A DNA stretch of 64,000 bases from Branchiostoma floridae (GCF_000003815.2 NC_049994.1:12846382-12910381); one strand, 5' to 3'. Positions 9,011 to 20,137 are shown, numbered from the stretch's first letter. The notes: a model not told the origin generated them from the sequence alone. A program made the numbers and translations.

Positions 9011-10007
9011 ACTGTCTTATGTCACCAGATAATCTTCTTAGAGAGTATGCAAGCTTACATGTAATACCACATACATGCTTGCCAGCATATTTAGTGATAT
9101 TGGCTCCTCTTTCCCTTTTTTTAGCCGTTGACTAAAACCACGTATTTTCTTTGGGTTTTTAACACGTGTTTGCCCCCATCGTAGCTACGTTCATTAGCAC
9201 AGGTATCTGATAAAACATACCGGCTGGTTTCAAAAGGTCGGCCCGGTGGGGTGATCTTTTATTGCCGACTTTCTTCGACTTTTATGACCCGCTGATAAGA
9301 AATTGCAAGAGAAGGTCCGCAAGAACGCACAGCTTATCAAGCCAACACCGTGATGATGTATGTGTGAGCTAGCGAACGAACTTGTAATTTTGTGTCAGCA
9401 TATTCGCGGGAAAGAGATAAAAAACCAATCATATTCTAGATGATATAGCATAAATCTGAAACAGCGAATGCTCAGCAGCTGTACGTATTAGGCCTAGGAG
9501 AAGAAATGTTGTGTTTCTGGTTAATGTCATGAAAAAAAAAATAGGGTAGGTAGGTAAAGTTACTTTATTGTTTTTAATTATTGGCCGAAGTGATCAGAAA
9601 AGTACATCTTAGTAAATTGACATGCGGCATCAGGTATTGGTTTTTCAGCATTATACTGAAATTATACGGATATATATTGTACAAGCGCAAGTATATTTGA
9701 TAAACTAAACAAAGAAGTACATTATACAACCGTGGACTGTTCAAAGCCCTCATCTTGTTATTATTATTGTCAGAGTGACAAATACAAAAAGTTTGTTTTA
9801 AATTTTGTTGACTCCGATCGAAAACATGTCATGCCATCGGCCGACCCCCAAAGTCCAGGATTGACAAGTTTTTGAAAGGTAACCGTGAACACAACGTTTT
9901 TCGTGGACCATATTTCTTCTTCTTCTAACAGACATGTTAGAAGAAAGACGAGATGCAGTTAGTCATGATATCTAGTCTGTTGAATGTGACTTGTAATTCA
10001 AATCAAG
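9011..10007. other. Spacer, no gene seen
   Basis: AT-rich sequence. A small inverted pair near 9915-9945 (TTCTTCTTCTAACA / TGTTAGAAGAAAGA) is the only structure noticed. Confidence 0.4.
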
Positions 10008-10111
10008 TCAAAGGTTAATGAGAGCATCATGTGGAGACTCCTGGCGACACTCCAGGGTCACAGCAGGCACCCATTTACAAATGGTATGCACTTAGTCACG
10101 CAATGACGTCA
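10008..10111. repeat. Left copy of a ~105-bp direct repeat flanking a LINE tail
   Basis: Matches 10394-10500 over its whole length at roughly 90 percent, including the run ACAAATGGTATGCACTTAGT. It borders a LINE 3' tail. Confidence 0.8.
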
Positions 10112-10393
10112 CGAAGTACCAGAGTTACCAACCAAGGATAGATGTGTTCAAAAATTTGCATTTTCTATCATAGAGTGGAATTTGTTATCACCAAGCACAG
10201 AAGTGGCATCTTCGTTGGATAGTTTTAAAGAGCATTTGCAGATAGATGTGCAAAAGTTAGGTGTAACAGGTTGTTCACTGTAATATAACCAACTGCTGCC
10301 GCGCCGCGTGCCTGCAAAGCTGGTGTGTTGTGCCAAAGGGCGGTTATACCGGATAAAAAAAAATGCAAATACAGCTACAGATACAGAATTAAC
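10112..10393 (+). mobile_element. 5'-truncated LINE tail
   Basis: The plus strand reads FSIIEWNLLSPSTEVASSLD followed by SFKEHLQIDVQ in one frame. The pattern WN.LP......SLD.FK..L is the common C-terminus of LINE ORF2 proteins in L2/CR1/RTE-like clades. After the stop the tail ends in an A-run and a short TACAGCTACAGATACAGA repeat, typical of a LINE 3' end. Only about 280 bp survive. Confidence 0.65.
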
Positions 10394-10500
10394 TCAAAAG
10401 GTAATAGGAGCATCTGGGGAGATCGACTCCTGGCGACACTCCAGTGTCACAGCAGCCACCCATTTACAAATGGTATGCACTTAGTCACGCAATGACGTCA
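10394..10500. repeat. Right copy of the ~105-bp direct repeat
   Basis: See 10008-10111. The copy ends at CAATGACGTCA, after which similarity stops. Confidence 0.8.
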
Positions 10501-12061
10501 GCAAAATTTGTATCAGCATCTAGACGAGTACGCCTATACATAGACTACTTTCAGGAATTGCATAAAATCCCCTGACAAATCAGCTATGCAAATAAGCGGA
10601 TTTTACTGTACCTTAAAATTGTAAGGTTTGTGATGTTTAGCTTTTGTGTGTATCTTTCTTGCCTTCAGATTACTATTGGATTTGTAAATCATCTGTATTT
10701 CGGCTACTGTATCTTGTGTCTTACAACGACGTCATAAATACACCATTCATTCATTCGTAATTGGAAAAGGTATGCTTGCGGTAGTAGATAACATGAAAAG
10801 CCCCTGTCACATTTGTCGTATGGCAGATCAGGAGTTGGAAATATTCCTGGACAGTCAGGGATATGCCGTGCAAAATTCAGAAGTCTTTTGGCAGACAATC
10901 TTAAATGAATTCTTGTCGATTTCCGGTTTTTTTCTTCGCTTCGCTTAGAATCTTACGAGAAAAGTTTTCCCTGCTACCCAAGTGACTTTACCCATTGAAA
11001 CCTACAACACACCCTCCTCATTTCAATTATGATTGTCCACAGAGTACGATTTCGTCGATCCGCTTACAAGAGCTTTGTCAAATTGTTGTTGGCAATAAAC
11101 CTTCTATTCCCTCGATCTATCCGATTGAGCTTTTGACGTCACTCTTTCCAGGTCAGAACGTGAGAAAATGTTGAAGTGGAATCTTCTGACGCATGGGCAT
11201 ACACCTAGAATTCACACCAACAATACCTGTTCATTATACGGTTACATTCCTCTCGAGCCTACCCGGAAGCCAAATCAATTTTGACACAATAGTCCCCCCG
11301 GAGGGAACACTGGGCACACAAATGAACCGAATCAACGGATAACTTAATACTAGATGACCAGGACTCCAGAGGAAATGATCTTGTTAAGTTGATTATCCCG
11401 TAGGTGTGTGTTTACATACAACCGTTGACACGCAATGGTATATAGGCGTAAAGTTTCAAGGGCAAAAACACACGTCCACTCAAATGGTATCTTTGTGCCT
11501 TCATTTTTCTTGATTTTATTTCTTAGTTACTAAGTTGTGAGTTCGGGGGCACTCACCCCTGTTAAGCAGTATCACACACGTTGTTTCCCCTATTACAACA
11601 GGTGTTGTAAACTACATATTTGGTCTTTCTATTTAGGATCGAAATCAATTGTACATCGTCTTGCACTCTAGGTATAGTTTTCTTGCGTTTTTCCATATAT
11701 GCCTGGGCCAAAAGGTGCTGCCCTTGGTTTTATGTGAATACATTAGACTTCTCTTCTGAGCAAATGTGGCAAGTGCTAGACTCAGATACATGTACAGTGA
11801 AAAGGGTAAATCTTACCATGAAATGTTATTTCACTGTTCCAAGGTTTATTATTTCCATTTTTGATTATACCTTTAGAATCTGTCCTGAAAGAGACAACTG
11901 AGATAATATTTAGTGCAAATGTTGGTATATTCTATCAACACTCTTTGTTGCCTTCCATCTAAGTCATTTTCCGATATCGCAAACCGTGCGCGTGTGGAAC
12001 TTTTGGTCTGCCGCGTCGTCCTCTCTCGTCATCGGCACAGCCGGCATGGCAAGCTACTCAG
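10501..12061. other. Spacer and 3' flank of gene C, no further gene seen
   Basis: No exon recognised. On the minus strand an AATAAA at 11845-11850 lies about 210 bases beyond the predicted stop of gene C and could be its polyadenylation signal. Confidence 0.4.
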
Positions 12062-12073
12062 CTAAATCCACAT
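12062..12073 (-). CDS. Gene C, predicted terminal coding exon
   Basis: The acceptor (GCTTTTTTTCAG) is followed by ATG TGG ATT TAG. Exon 2 leaves in phase 0, so the protein would end ...AWRQ-MWI. Phase and acceptor agree, but with only three codons the assignment rests on splice signals alone. Confidence 0.4.
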   Translation of the reverse strand: MWI

Positions 12074-12326
12074 CTGAAAAAAAGCAAGAGGATAATTGGG
12101 TGCACATTGAACAGAAGGTCATCTCTATTGAAACGTTATTATAAGTGGTAGTTGTTAACAAGCGATGGGAATTCTTCTATGAGTCTCAAATAGTCTAGGA
12201 TATACAACATAACAAAGCTGTAGTATGGAAAATTGGGCATATGCATATATTAGTGACATTTGTCCTGGAACACTTGGTATACTGAAATGGCTAACTCTGG
12301 GCAACGATGGAGACAAGCCAGGTCAT

Positions 12327-12380
12327 TACCATGACAACATAGTCGAAACTGACATACTCAGTATACGCGTTGTCATGGTA
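12327..12380. promoter_or_regulatory. Inverted pair of RFX X-box-like sites
   Basis: TACCATGACAAC (12327-12338) and its exact inverse GTTGTCATGGTA (12369-12380) face each other across 30 bases. The right copy extends to GTTGTCATGGTAAC, which fits the known RFX X-box consensus GTHNYYATRRNAAC; the left copy departs from it at one base. They lie in the last intron of gene C. A regulatory role is inferred. Confidence 0.35.
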
Positions 12381-12457
12381 ACGTGTTGTTTGCCGGCTGC
12401 GTTACCTGTCATTCCTTGACCCGTGAAAGGGTGTAATTTAAAGTCGGCAGCCTTACC

Positions 12458-12620
12458 TAGCCTCCAATGTAGACTCTCTGGAGTCTTTTGGGGGCTCATA
12501 AATACACTTTTGCCGGCCATTTCTTTTTGTACTGGATCGCTGATTGCCGACCGTCGCTGATTACTGGCCCCGTGTATTATGAGCCGAAAAAAGGCCCCAG
12601 ATAGTCTGCTGTGGAGGCTA
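12458..12620. mobile_element. TAGCCTCC/TAGCCTGG-type MITE inserted at the gene C exon 2 donor
   Basis: The ends are TAGCCTCCA and TGGAGGCTA, and the arms are inverted over about 45 bases (GGGGCTCATAAATAC / GTATTATGAGCC). An exact 9-bp direct repeat AGCCTTACC flanks the element at 12449-12457 and 12621-12629. On the minus strand this 9-mer is GGTAAGGCT, the splice donor of gene C exon 2, so the insertion duplicated the donor. The near copy remains intact next to the exon. Confidence 0.8.
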
Positions 12621-12628
12621 AGCCTTAC

Positions 12629-12749
12629 CTGTCTCCATGCGGGAACGTCATAAGCCGCGCCTGAAGTAGACTGGCCTCTGGGCCGTGGCGCGGCGGCTGG
12701 GGACGCGGCTAGGCAGTCCCAGGAGGTAGCCGAGTGCCAGGGACGACCT
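12629..12749 (-). CDS. Gene C, exon 2
   Basis: Entered in phase 2 after GGCGCACAG, the exon gives 41 residues: R-GRPWHSATSWDCLAASPA, then AAPRPRGQSTSG and AAYDVPAWRQ, ending in phase 0 at the consensus donor ACAG|GTAAGG. A second acceptor, CCTTCCCTTATAG at 12764/12763, has the better pyrimidine tract and also fits phase 2. It would shift the frame to one reading ALGYLLGLPSRVPSRR and ending FRRGL at a TGA inside the exon. Both readings are open. I prefer the first because it uses the strong donor and a downstream exon in phase, but only cDNA can settle it. The sequence is Arg/Pro/Ala-rich and I recognise no domain. Confidence 0.45.
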
Positions 12750-12807
12750 CTGTGCGCCGATACTATAAGGGAAGGAAGCAAAAAACATTTTTGACGTGTA
12801 AGATATT
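12744..12807 (-). repeat. Acceptor region of gene C exon 2, functional copy of a duplication
   Basis: This stretch, with both candidate acceptors and the first exon bases, is repeated at 12952-13012 further upstream in the intron (shared GAAGGA, CCGATACTA, GACCTCTGTG and TGACGTGT blocks). Confidence 0.65.
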
Positions 12808-12951
12808 TAGCCAAGACGACGCCATCGTACCTTAAGTTCAAGGGAAAAACGCACCTTTTCGGTATGACCCATCTCTGAAAGTCAACCGAAAAGATATGAC
12901 GATGCATTTTTTCTTGTATGCAGCTTAACATTAATGAAAATATCATTTCAT

Positions 12952-13012
12952 ATGACCTCTGTGTGCCGATACTAAAAGGGAAGGAAAGGAAAAACGTTTA
13001 TGACGTGTGTAA
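12952..13012 (-). repeat. Upstream copy of the gene C exon 2 acceptor region
   Basis: On the minus strand it reads TTTCCTTCCCTTTTAG|TATCGGCACACAG|AGGTC, keeping both AG acceptors of the functional copy. Exon similarity ends after the first five bases, so splicing here would enter non-homologous sequence. Confidence 0.6.
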
Positions 13013-13327
13013 ATTCTCATGGAGGCAACATAGACGATATCATGGTGATATCAATCAATCAATGTAAAATCGACTTTTTTTCACTATCATGTATTCCAAG
13101 GGGACAAAAGACGGTAACAGTACGGTTGAAGATATAGTTAACCATTGTTTTTTGTACTTGTAGTTACAATGTTGGTTTCTGTGAGCCGGACCAACTATGT
13201 TATATTTTTCTCATGCTGAGCTCCTCATTGGCAAAGATCTCTGACTGCAAGGAATCTATTGAGTGGAATTGGGAATCATCAACTTAAGAGACATTTTCTT
13301 GTCACAAAAGAGACACATGATACAAAT

Positions 13328-13363
13328 ATGTATATATATATATACATGTATATATATATATAA
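13328..13363. repeat. (TA)n microsatellite
   Basis: Alternating TATATA runs interrupted by CATGTA, in gene C intron 1. Confidence 0.8.
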
Positions 13364-13541
13364 AGAGAGTATGTATATATAAAGAGAGTGCTTTCACGTA
13401 ACGTCAAAGCTATCATTCACACTGGTTGCAATCGGTTGTTTGAACCTAATGGACGACAGCCTTATGAATTTGCATGTCGTATGCTACATAACTGCAATTG
13501 ATTTTGCAAATTTCTTGCAACTTTGAGGTTTGACCATCCAG

Positions 13542-13795
13542 AGCACGTCACCGGAACGTACTGCGCCTGCGCGCACCCTGGTGTTTTGGGGCTTGGTTTG
13601 GTCAACGTTGCATTGAAATCCCGCTTGTTGCACAGTATATGTTAGAGACATAGTTTCATGTAAAACGTACACGGGATTTTACCCTTATATACGCACGTAC
13701 TTTCTTAAATGCGGCCCTTTAGTAAACCGGGGGTTTAGCAAGGTTTAGCATGTCTATACTTTTCGCGCAGGCGCAGTACGTTCCGGTGACGTGCT
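13542..13795. mobile_element. CpG-rich foldback element with perfect 32-bp arms
   Basis: The 32 bases at 13542-13573 (starting AGCACGTCACCGGAACG) recur exactly inverted at 13764-13795. The loop is 190 bases. Perfect arms in an otherwise polymorphic genome suggest a young foldback or MITE. The arms contain CTGCGCCTGCGC, one base from an NRF1 site. It lies in intron 1 of gene C, 85 bases downstream of exon 1. Confidence 0.7.
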
Positions 13796-13879
13796 ACCAT
13801 CCAGTATGGCGAACGATACGTCACAGTCACGTGGGTGTAAACGCTCTATACGTCATTACGACGTCATTATTTGACGTAC

Positions 13880-14163
13880 CTGTCTCTGTCTTGGCGAACT
13901 TCCGGCTCCTCAAAGCTCCTGGCGTACCGATGGACGAGCCACCAGTCGCAGGCCGGTGGACGTACGGCCGACGGCAGCGCGCAGGGATTTTCTACTTCGC
14001 GGCCCATCGTGTTCCGCCTGTCCTGCACCCACTGCTTCCGGGTCAAGGCACCAGCCATTTCCGGTGGGAGAGCGGCGCCCCAGGCGTCTGGCACTACTGC
14101 CCATGTGCAGGTGTAGAAAGTCCCGATGACGAGGATGGTGAGTATTGTGCGGTTGTTTAGCAT
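13880..14163 (-). CDS. Gene C, exon 1 of a small secreted protein
   Basis: Ninety-four residues and two bases. MLNNRTILTILVIGTFYTCT followed by WA is a signal peptide. The mature part begins VVPDAWGAALPPEMAGALTR and includes a Cys pair in NPCALPSAVRPPACDWW, then HRYARSFEEPEVRQDRD before the donor AG|GTACGT (phase 2). A strong acceptor (TTTATTTACCCCCACAG) two bases upstream of the ATG shows a spliced leader exon and supports this start. Basic pairs (TRK, DRR, HRY) could be convertase sites around a ten-residue disulfide loop, so a prohormone is possible, but I do not recognise the family. The opposite strand is also open here but lacks a signal peptide. Confidence 0.6.
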
Positions 14164-14344
14164 TGCTGTGGGGGTAAATAAACAATAAAAAACAAGCAAA
14201 CAACAAACGTCATTTCAGTCTGACCTATTGTAGATGCGATGGCGCTTACTTAAGTGCACTAAATCCTGCATTGGTGGCAATAGATTTGGAATGGGAAAGG
14301 TTCTTTAGTTCAGAAAAGTCTATCTTCGAAGCTTTGTTGGAGCT

Positions 14345-15450
14345 ACATTTTCGACTATTTCAGCATGGTTTGTTGAAGTGCTAAAACAAGACATGTTCTC
14401 CGGAGAACCACGACACTAGAGTTAACAAAAACGCGATGTTGTACATGTCCCCGATAACTATGAACACTTTGGTCAAACCAATGACAGTATATATTGTTCT
14501 TGCTCAAACAGGGCGTGCTCATTTCTAAGAACCATAGCAACAAGCAGAACATTGTTCCGTTAGAACAATAGCACGAGAATCATCAAACACGATTGTCCTC
14601 AGGAGACCATGGTTATAAGGTTTTCTTATAGTATTTTTCAGAAAACAATAGCGACAAGATTGGCTTACTAAAACATGCCACTTGGTTTCCAGAGAAACAA
14701 CGTTTGTTAAAACATAACGTTGTTCCAGAGAACCATGACAGCATAGTCTGTCATTACATGATATTGTCTCCCAAGGACCTTGGAAAGAAGTATGACCAAT
14801 TATGGTATTGTCTCCATAGAACAATGGAAACACGGTTGCTCGAATAGGGCCATGTTTTTTTTCTGAGAACACTGGCAACAAGATTGGCTCAAGCATAACA
14901 TCTGACTATGGAAATATGCTTTGCTATAACTCGAAATGGTTTCCATAGGACCATGGCAACAAGGAATACCAAAACACGATATTACCAACTTAGAGTGCGG
15001 GAACAAGGTTTGCTAAAATGAGATATGTTTTGTAAAGTGCGATGGCCACAAAGTTTGGTAAAAATGACATGTGCCCCAAGGGGACCAAGGCAACAAAGAT
15101 TTTCAAAACCTGGCATTTCCAGAGTAACACGGTAAGAAGCTATTTATCAAAACACCGTGGCAAAATTGAATACGAAAACACAAATATTTTCCGTTGAGGA
15201 CTATACGTACGTCAGCAAAGTTTGTTCAAACAGGGCATGTTTTTCAGAGAATCGTTTGCCAAAAAATGACATGATCTCCAGAAATTCATAGCAACAATAA
15301 TTGCTGAAACATAGCATGGTCTCCAGAGAACAATGGGATCATGGTTTGATCAACGAGGGTATTTTTCGGACAAACATGAAAACAAAGTTCGCTGAAAGAT
15401 GATTTGTGCTACATAGAACCATTAATATTGCAACATGGTTATATAAAGTT
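14345..15450. repeat. Degenerate ~55-bp tandem repeat with CCATGGCAACAA motif
   Basis: About twenty strongly diverged units of roughly 50-60 bases follow the pattern GTTTGCTAAAACA...GTCTCCAGAGAACCATGGCAACAA. The best conserved part, CCATGGCAAC, equals half of an RFX X-box. Open frames across this region on the minus strand are a by-product of the repeat. It lies upstream of gene C. Confidence 0.7.
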
Positions 15451-18400
15451 ATTAACTGCATTTCATTTAAACCAAGTCTTATTACGATAATCCAGAGACT
15501 AAGTGGATAGGATTAAAACAGCTTTGTTATAAATGGAAACCGCGAAGGGAAGCCACAAATTACATATTTTGAGCCGGAAAGTATAAAAATATAATAAAGA
15601 TCTCCACATGACGCAGATGTTATCAATTATATATGAGATGACAGGGGAACAATTACGTAGGTGTTTTAAGTACTAATCTGGGCAACTTGTCAGAATACTG
15701 CTATTGTTTCTAATACATCGTGAATAACTTGCTCAGCAAGGAAACTGCAATAAAATGATTTTTAAAACTGGCCCCGGGTGATGTACTGGAGATCTGGTGG
15801 CCTGTTCCAAGAAATAGGCTAAAAACTGAACAGAATGGACACCTGCGTCGGTTTGTACAAACATCTAAACATCTACGTGTGGTTTATACCAAAGTGTGTA
15901 CACCGCAGTTTGACCAATGTCTATTGAAAATGCGCTGTTGACTGGATATAACAAACAGACACTGGAAGCGCAATGTGTGATGCCTCTTACGTCTTCCATC
16001 GGTGCAGTACGCGTGTATCCGCACTAAGTATGATAGCAAAAAATAATTTTCTTCAGTCATTTACATACTAGTATCATAAGAACATCAAAGTCGAGGCCAG
16101 TTGATGAAATTTGATAGGAATTTATTTTTACCTGGTATGAATTTTTTCTAGGCTTTGTGAAATGTAGCAGTTCAGCTTTAAGCAGTTTTTGAAAGCATTG
16201 ATAACCATATCACAATCAAAACTACTAGTAAACCTTTCTTTACCATTGAATTGACTTGAAGAGCGATGTACCCGTCTTTGTCAAAAATAGTTACAATTCA
16301 TAACCATGTAAATCGCACGGAAAAGTCAATTGAAATAAAAAAAACATACCTTTTTGGTGCCTTACTTGATCGCTGCTCTCTGAAGCCACCTGTAACCGAC
16401 GAATCCCGTTCCTTCTGCACGGGGTAGGTATATGGGAGCACTTTTGTTACTGGCTCTACTTATACAATGACGCACGGAAGGGACAATCGCAACAAGTTCT
16501 ATGGTAGTTCTTAAAGGAGTCAGTCTATAAGAAACCTATCTTTGAGTCATAACATGAAACCAAGCTCCTTGACGAAACGTAGAGATCTTAATTAAACAGT
16601 TAAGTTGAGACAAAAAAATAACAAAATTGTATAACACAAACAAGAGAAGAAAAACTACCACATGTACTGTCGTTTTTTTGCTTGTAACTACAGCGTAATT
16701 TCTTATATCTCGGGACTGTTAAAATCGACGTCGATTGGCGACAACAGCTGAACTTTCTGCGCGACGATTTAGATGGAAGTTCTCCAACGCTCGACGTTGT
16801 CGTCACAGCATGTGGGTTAGAACCTGCCGCGAGGAATTCGAATACGTATGTATGGGGGAGGGGGTACGTCGGGTGTGGGCGCGTACTTTGTAATTCTACA
16901 TTGTACTATCTTTTACCTTCCGTGAAGTGAGTCATACAATTAGGCATCATTGTAACGGGACCAGTAAACTGATGTTAAATGCTCTGACGCCAACGAGAGG
17001 GTGGACTTTCCTTCTTACATATAATTATACGTCATTTTTGATACATGAGGTTGAAGCATGTAAGCCTATTCATGTATGAAAGCAATATCCAAATAGGTCT
17101 CCCAGGGGAAAATTGTAACTGCCGACATAGACACGTGCTGCCTTAATCCAGCTAAATCCAATAAATTCTTTATAAAAAAGATGGTTAAGGTAGAGTTACA
17201 TTAAAGTGGAAAAACTACCAATATGTATCACATGAGCTATGGAACCGTTTATAAAAAGAAAGTCTGCTTTTTTTTATTTGCGATGAAAATCTCCATTCGA
17301 AAGTCGACGTCAGACCTTTGAACCCATTTTTCTCATGAAAGACACAGATTCGTGTAGAATCCCAAACACGTTCTCGTGAATTTTCCAATATAGCCGGAAT
17401 AATTCATGCTATATCAATGACGTCGTCAATTGGATATGTTGTCTTACCGATAACGTTACTGTAAGAATCTGCGAACCAAAAAAAATTAAAAAGTAGAAGT
17501 TGTCATCAGCAGATACGAGAACATTACAAGAAAACACTCACGGCTCTACTCTTCCTCGCAACAATGCACCTCTCCCTTTGCCCATCTTTTCAAAGCCAAA
17601 GGATCTATCTAAAGCCAATGTTCATACCCAGAGGCTGGTGCGTTTGAGATAGTCCACTGGTTAAAGCTCAAACGGTATTACAAGCTTTAAATTTTCTTCT
17701 TCCAGACTAGAGTATCAGATTCTGCCACGAAGATCATGTTAGTGCAGAGAAGACCTTTGGGACCTGGTTTGGTTTGTAGCAACACAATTAGCATACGTAA
17801 AACACAGCGTAAATCGTTGCTCAGTTGACTACTTAATGCAAATGTCCAATTTCACAAGAAAAATATCCATAAAAGCTGTTAAAATATCAGCAATCTAAGC
17901 CTAATGGATATAAAAGCAGATAAACATAAACCAGTTGCTCAAACATAAGTCATGTGAATGAGCTTTTAATCCATTCACCAATGCAAAGCTGACCAATCTA
18001 CCCTACATTCTGCACTATACACTATGACTAGCGCAAGGTCTTGCAGTCATGGGATGCACACCACCGCTGGGAAATCAAAAGAGATTTCCATACAGCTTAA
18101 GCTCAGCGAAGTACAAGAAGTATTCTACTTCTTATCTGTTGAAGAATAACTTCTGTCTCCGCCCTATTGGCTATGTACGTACGTACACACGGATATGACC
18201 AGATCCAGATTGCCTTGCTCATGGATGATGCTGTAGCTGTTGGAGCTTGTTGAAGATGCTATCACTACTCCACCTTTCCCCAAAGTAACATCTCAGAGAA
18301 CTGTTCAAGCCTGTCCTCCTATTCGTTCTAATGAAAGGAAAGACTACATAACACGTTAAAGAATTGATAAGAGCACAAGATTGAGCAACCTGAAAGTGTT

Positions 18401-19825
18401 CATAATGCTCGTTCATAGTACTCCTGTTTCGAGAGCTTAGAAGATATAACCGGTTCAGTACAAATATAGCTTTTAACAATACTTAGTCTCTCTTTTGTTT
18501 TGTGACGCCGATGATCACAAAGATAAACTTCAATACAGTCTAAAGAGTCAGTGAAAACTTTCTTTGAATGCTAAGTGTACTTTACACATCACCTATCTTA
18601 AACCTATTCGGGGGGGGGGGGGCTTTTGAGGCCTGCGCAAACTTTCATGTCGCATACCGCCTGAACGACGTATGCTAGAGCCACCAAAGTTGGTGGCTTT
18701 TCCTAGTATTTAGATGCCAACAATTTTACAAAGTTTTCCTTCTCTTCGTGTTGTTGTCAGGCTTTTCTTGACGAAAATCTCTACTTCCAGTCCTAACAAT
18801 GTATTTTTTTTCAGGTTTTCTTGCTACATTACCATTGTTACTACATTATCCCATTGCTAAAATCTTATGTAGCTTCCTTCATAATGAACTATACATCAAT
18901 TATGCTTATTCAATGACGCCAATGATAGCGGACCATATCACCGGATCAATGACAATCTTAGCTTATCCCTTGAAATTCGTAATAACTGTTATTTCAAATC
19001 AACGTTTCTTGTCTATTTTCGATGTCTTTTGCCATTATTTGCTGAAAAATGTTCAAGATGGAGGATCCCAACTGGTATCTTAAATACTATACTAGTATGT
19101 TTCACGTCATTTTGACGTCATTGATACTTTGTCATTGCCATTGACAACAGAAGTCGTAGCATTGTTATCTGCACTTGCTGTTACATTCTTCTTGAATGCC
19201 TAGAAGTTTTCTTGTAGGGCCCTTGGTTACAGCCAATACAACCACATGGATGATGTCATAATGACGTAATATTACGTCATGATGCCATAAAATTCTTAAA
19301 ATTCTCATATTCTTTTTGTTTGGGGGCATCCTCTAAAAATCTAGTGGCCATACGTCTTTATGAGTTACAGGAGTTTCAAAAGCGGTCCTCAAAAGATTTG
19401 ATCAAAAGCCCGGTCTGAATGCCAGAAGACCTCCATTGTTTCTACTATTGAGGTTAAAAGCTGTGAAGCATTTCTCATTACAATTGCAGTTACATGCAAT
19501 GTATATGTTTTGAATGTACGATTTATCACTACAGTGGCATAGTAAGCTTGCAACGTTTGGTCAATGACATCTACGTAAAAGTATTTAGTTTCTTTAAACA
19601 GTTCCTACGTACTTCTACAATATCAGTTTCCGTGTGGGCGAATGCAGAGTAAGGAATCCCAGAGGAACGGGAAGTATTGACCGTGATACTTGTGGGAATT
19701 GACCCGGACTTATTGGTTAAGATGTTGCAATTATTGTTGTAACGGAGAATGCGCAGCTAAAACGCCAAATACATGATGATGCCGAACATGCAGTAGGCAC
19801 GTAGTGCTGCATTCTAAATAGTCTT
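15451..19825. other. Long spacer, no gene seen
   Basis: AT-rich, with a poly-G run at 18610-18622. Open frames are short and without splice signals in phase. The minus-strand frame at 18219-18479 was considered and not accepted. Confidence 0.4.
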
Positions 19826-19877
19826 AGGGAGATTACATAGGGAGATTACATAGGGAGATTACATAGGGAGATTACAT
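19826..19877. repeat. Four exact 13-bp tandem units
   Basis: AGGGAGATTACAT repeated four times without mismatch; a small recent minisatellite. Confidence 0.9.
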
Positions 19878-20137
19878 TGAGGCTTATAAGATGACGAAGC
19901 TGCATTCTTGAAGGTTCTTGTCTTCATATCCTTACCATTAAGTCCCCTCCCCCATTTTTAATCTTTTCAATAATATTCCACCGTTAATTATCGATGGCTT
20001 CCCCAGTGTCATATCCTTGATTCTTTAAAACTTAGCTGAGTACAATGTATTGTGTTTCTCATTTTAGATGTTGAAGGTATTGTTGTAACGGTGAATACAC
20101 AGCCAAAACGCCAAATACGCTGTTGTGTCCAACATAT

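Noticed and set aside
12326..12946. 206-residue open frame on the minus strand
   Set aside because: It runs through exon 2 of gene C, its donor and the whole MITE at 12458-12620. The length is a by-product of the element; only the exon part is supported.
14345..15450. CRISPR-like or protein-coding repeat array
   Set aside because: Units are diverged without identical repeats and spacers, and the setting is eukaryotic. It is a degenerate minisatellite.
18219..18479. Minus-strand frame ending SIFNKLQQLQHHP
   Set aside because: It looks protein-like at its end, but no splice sites, start context or known motif support it; perhaps an old element remnant.
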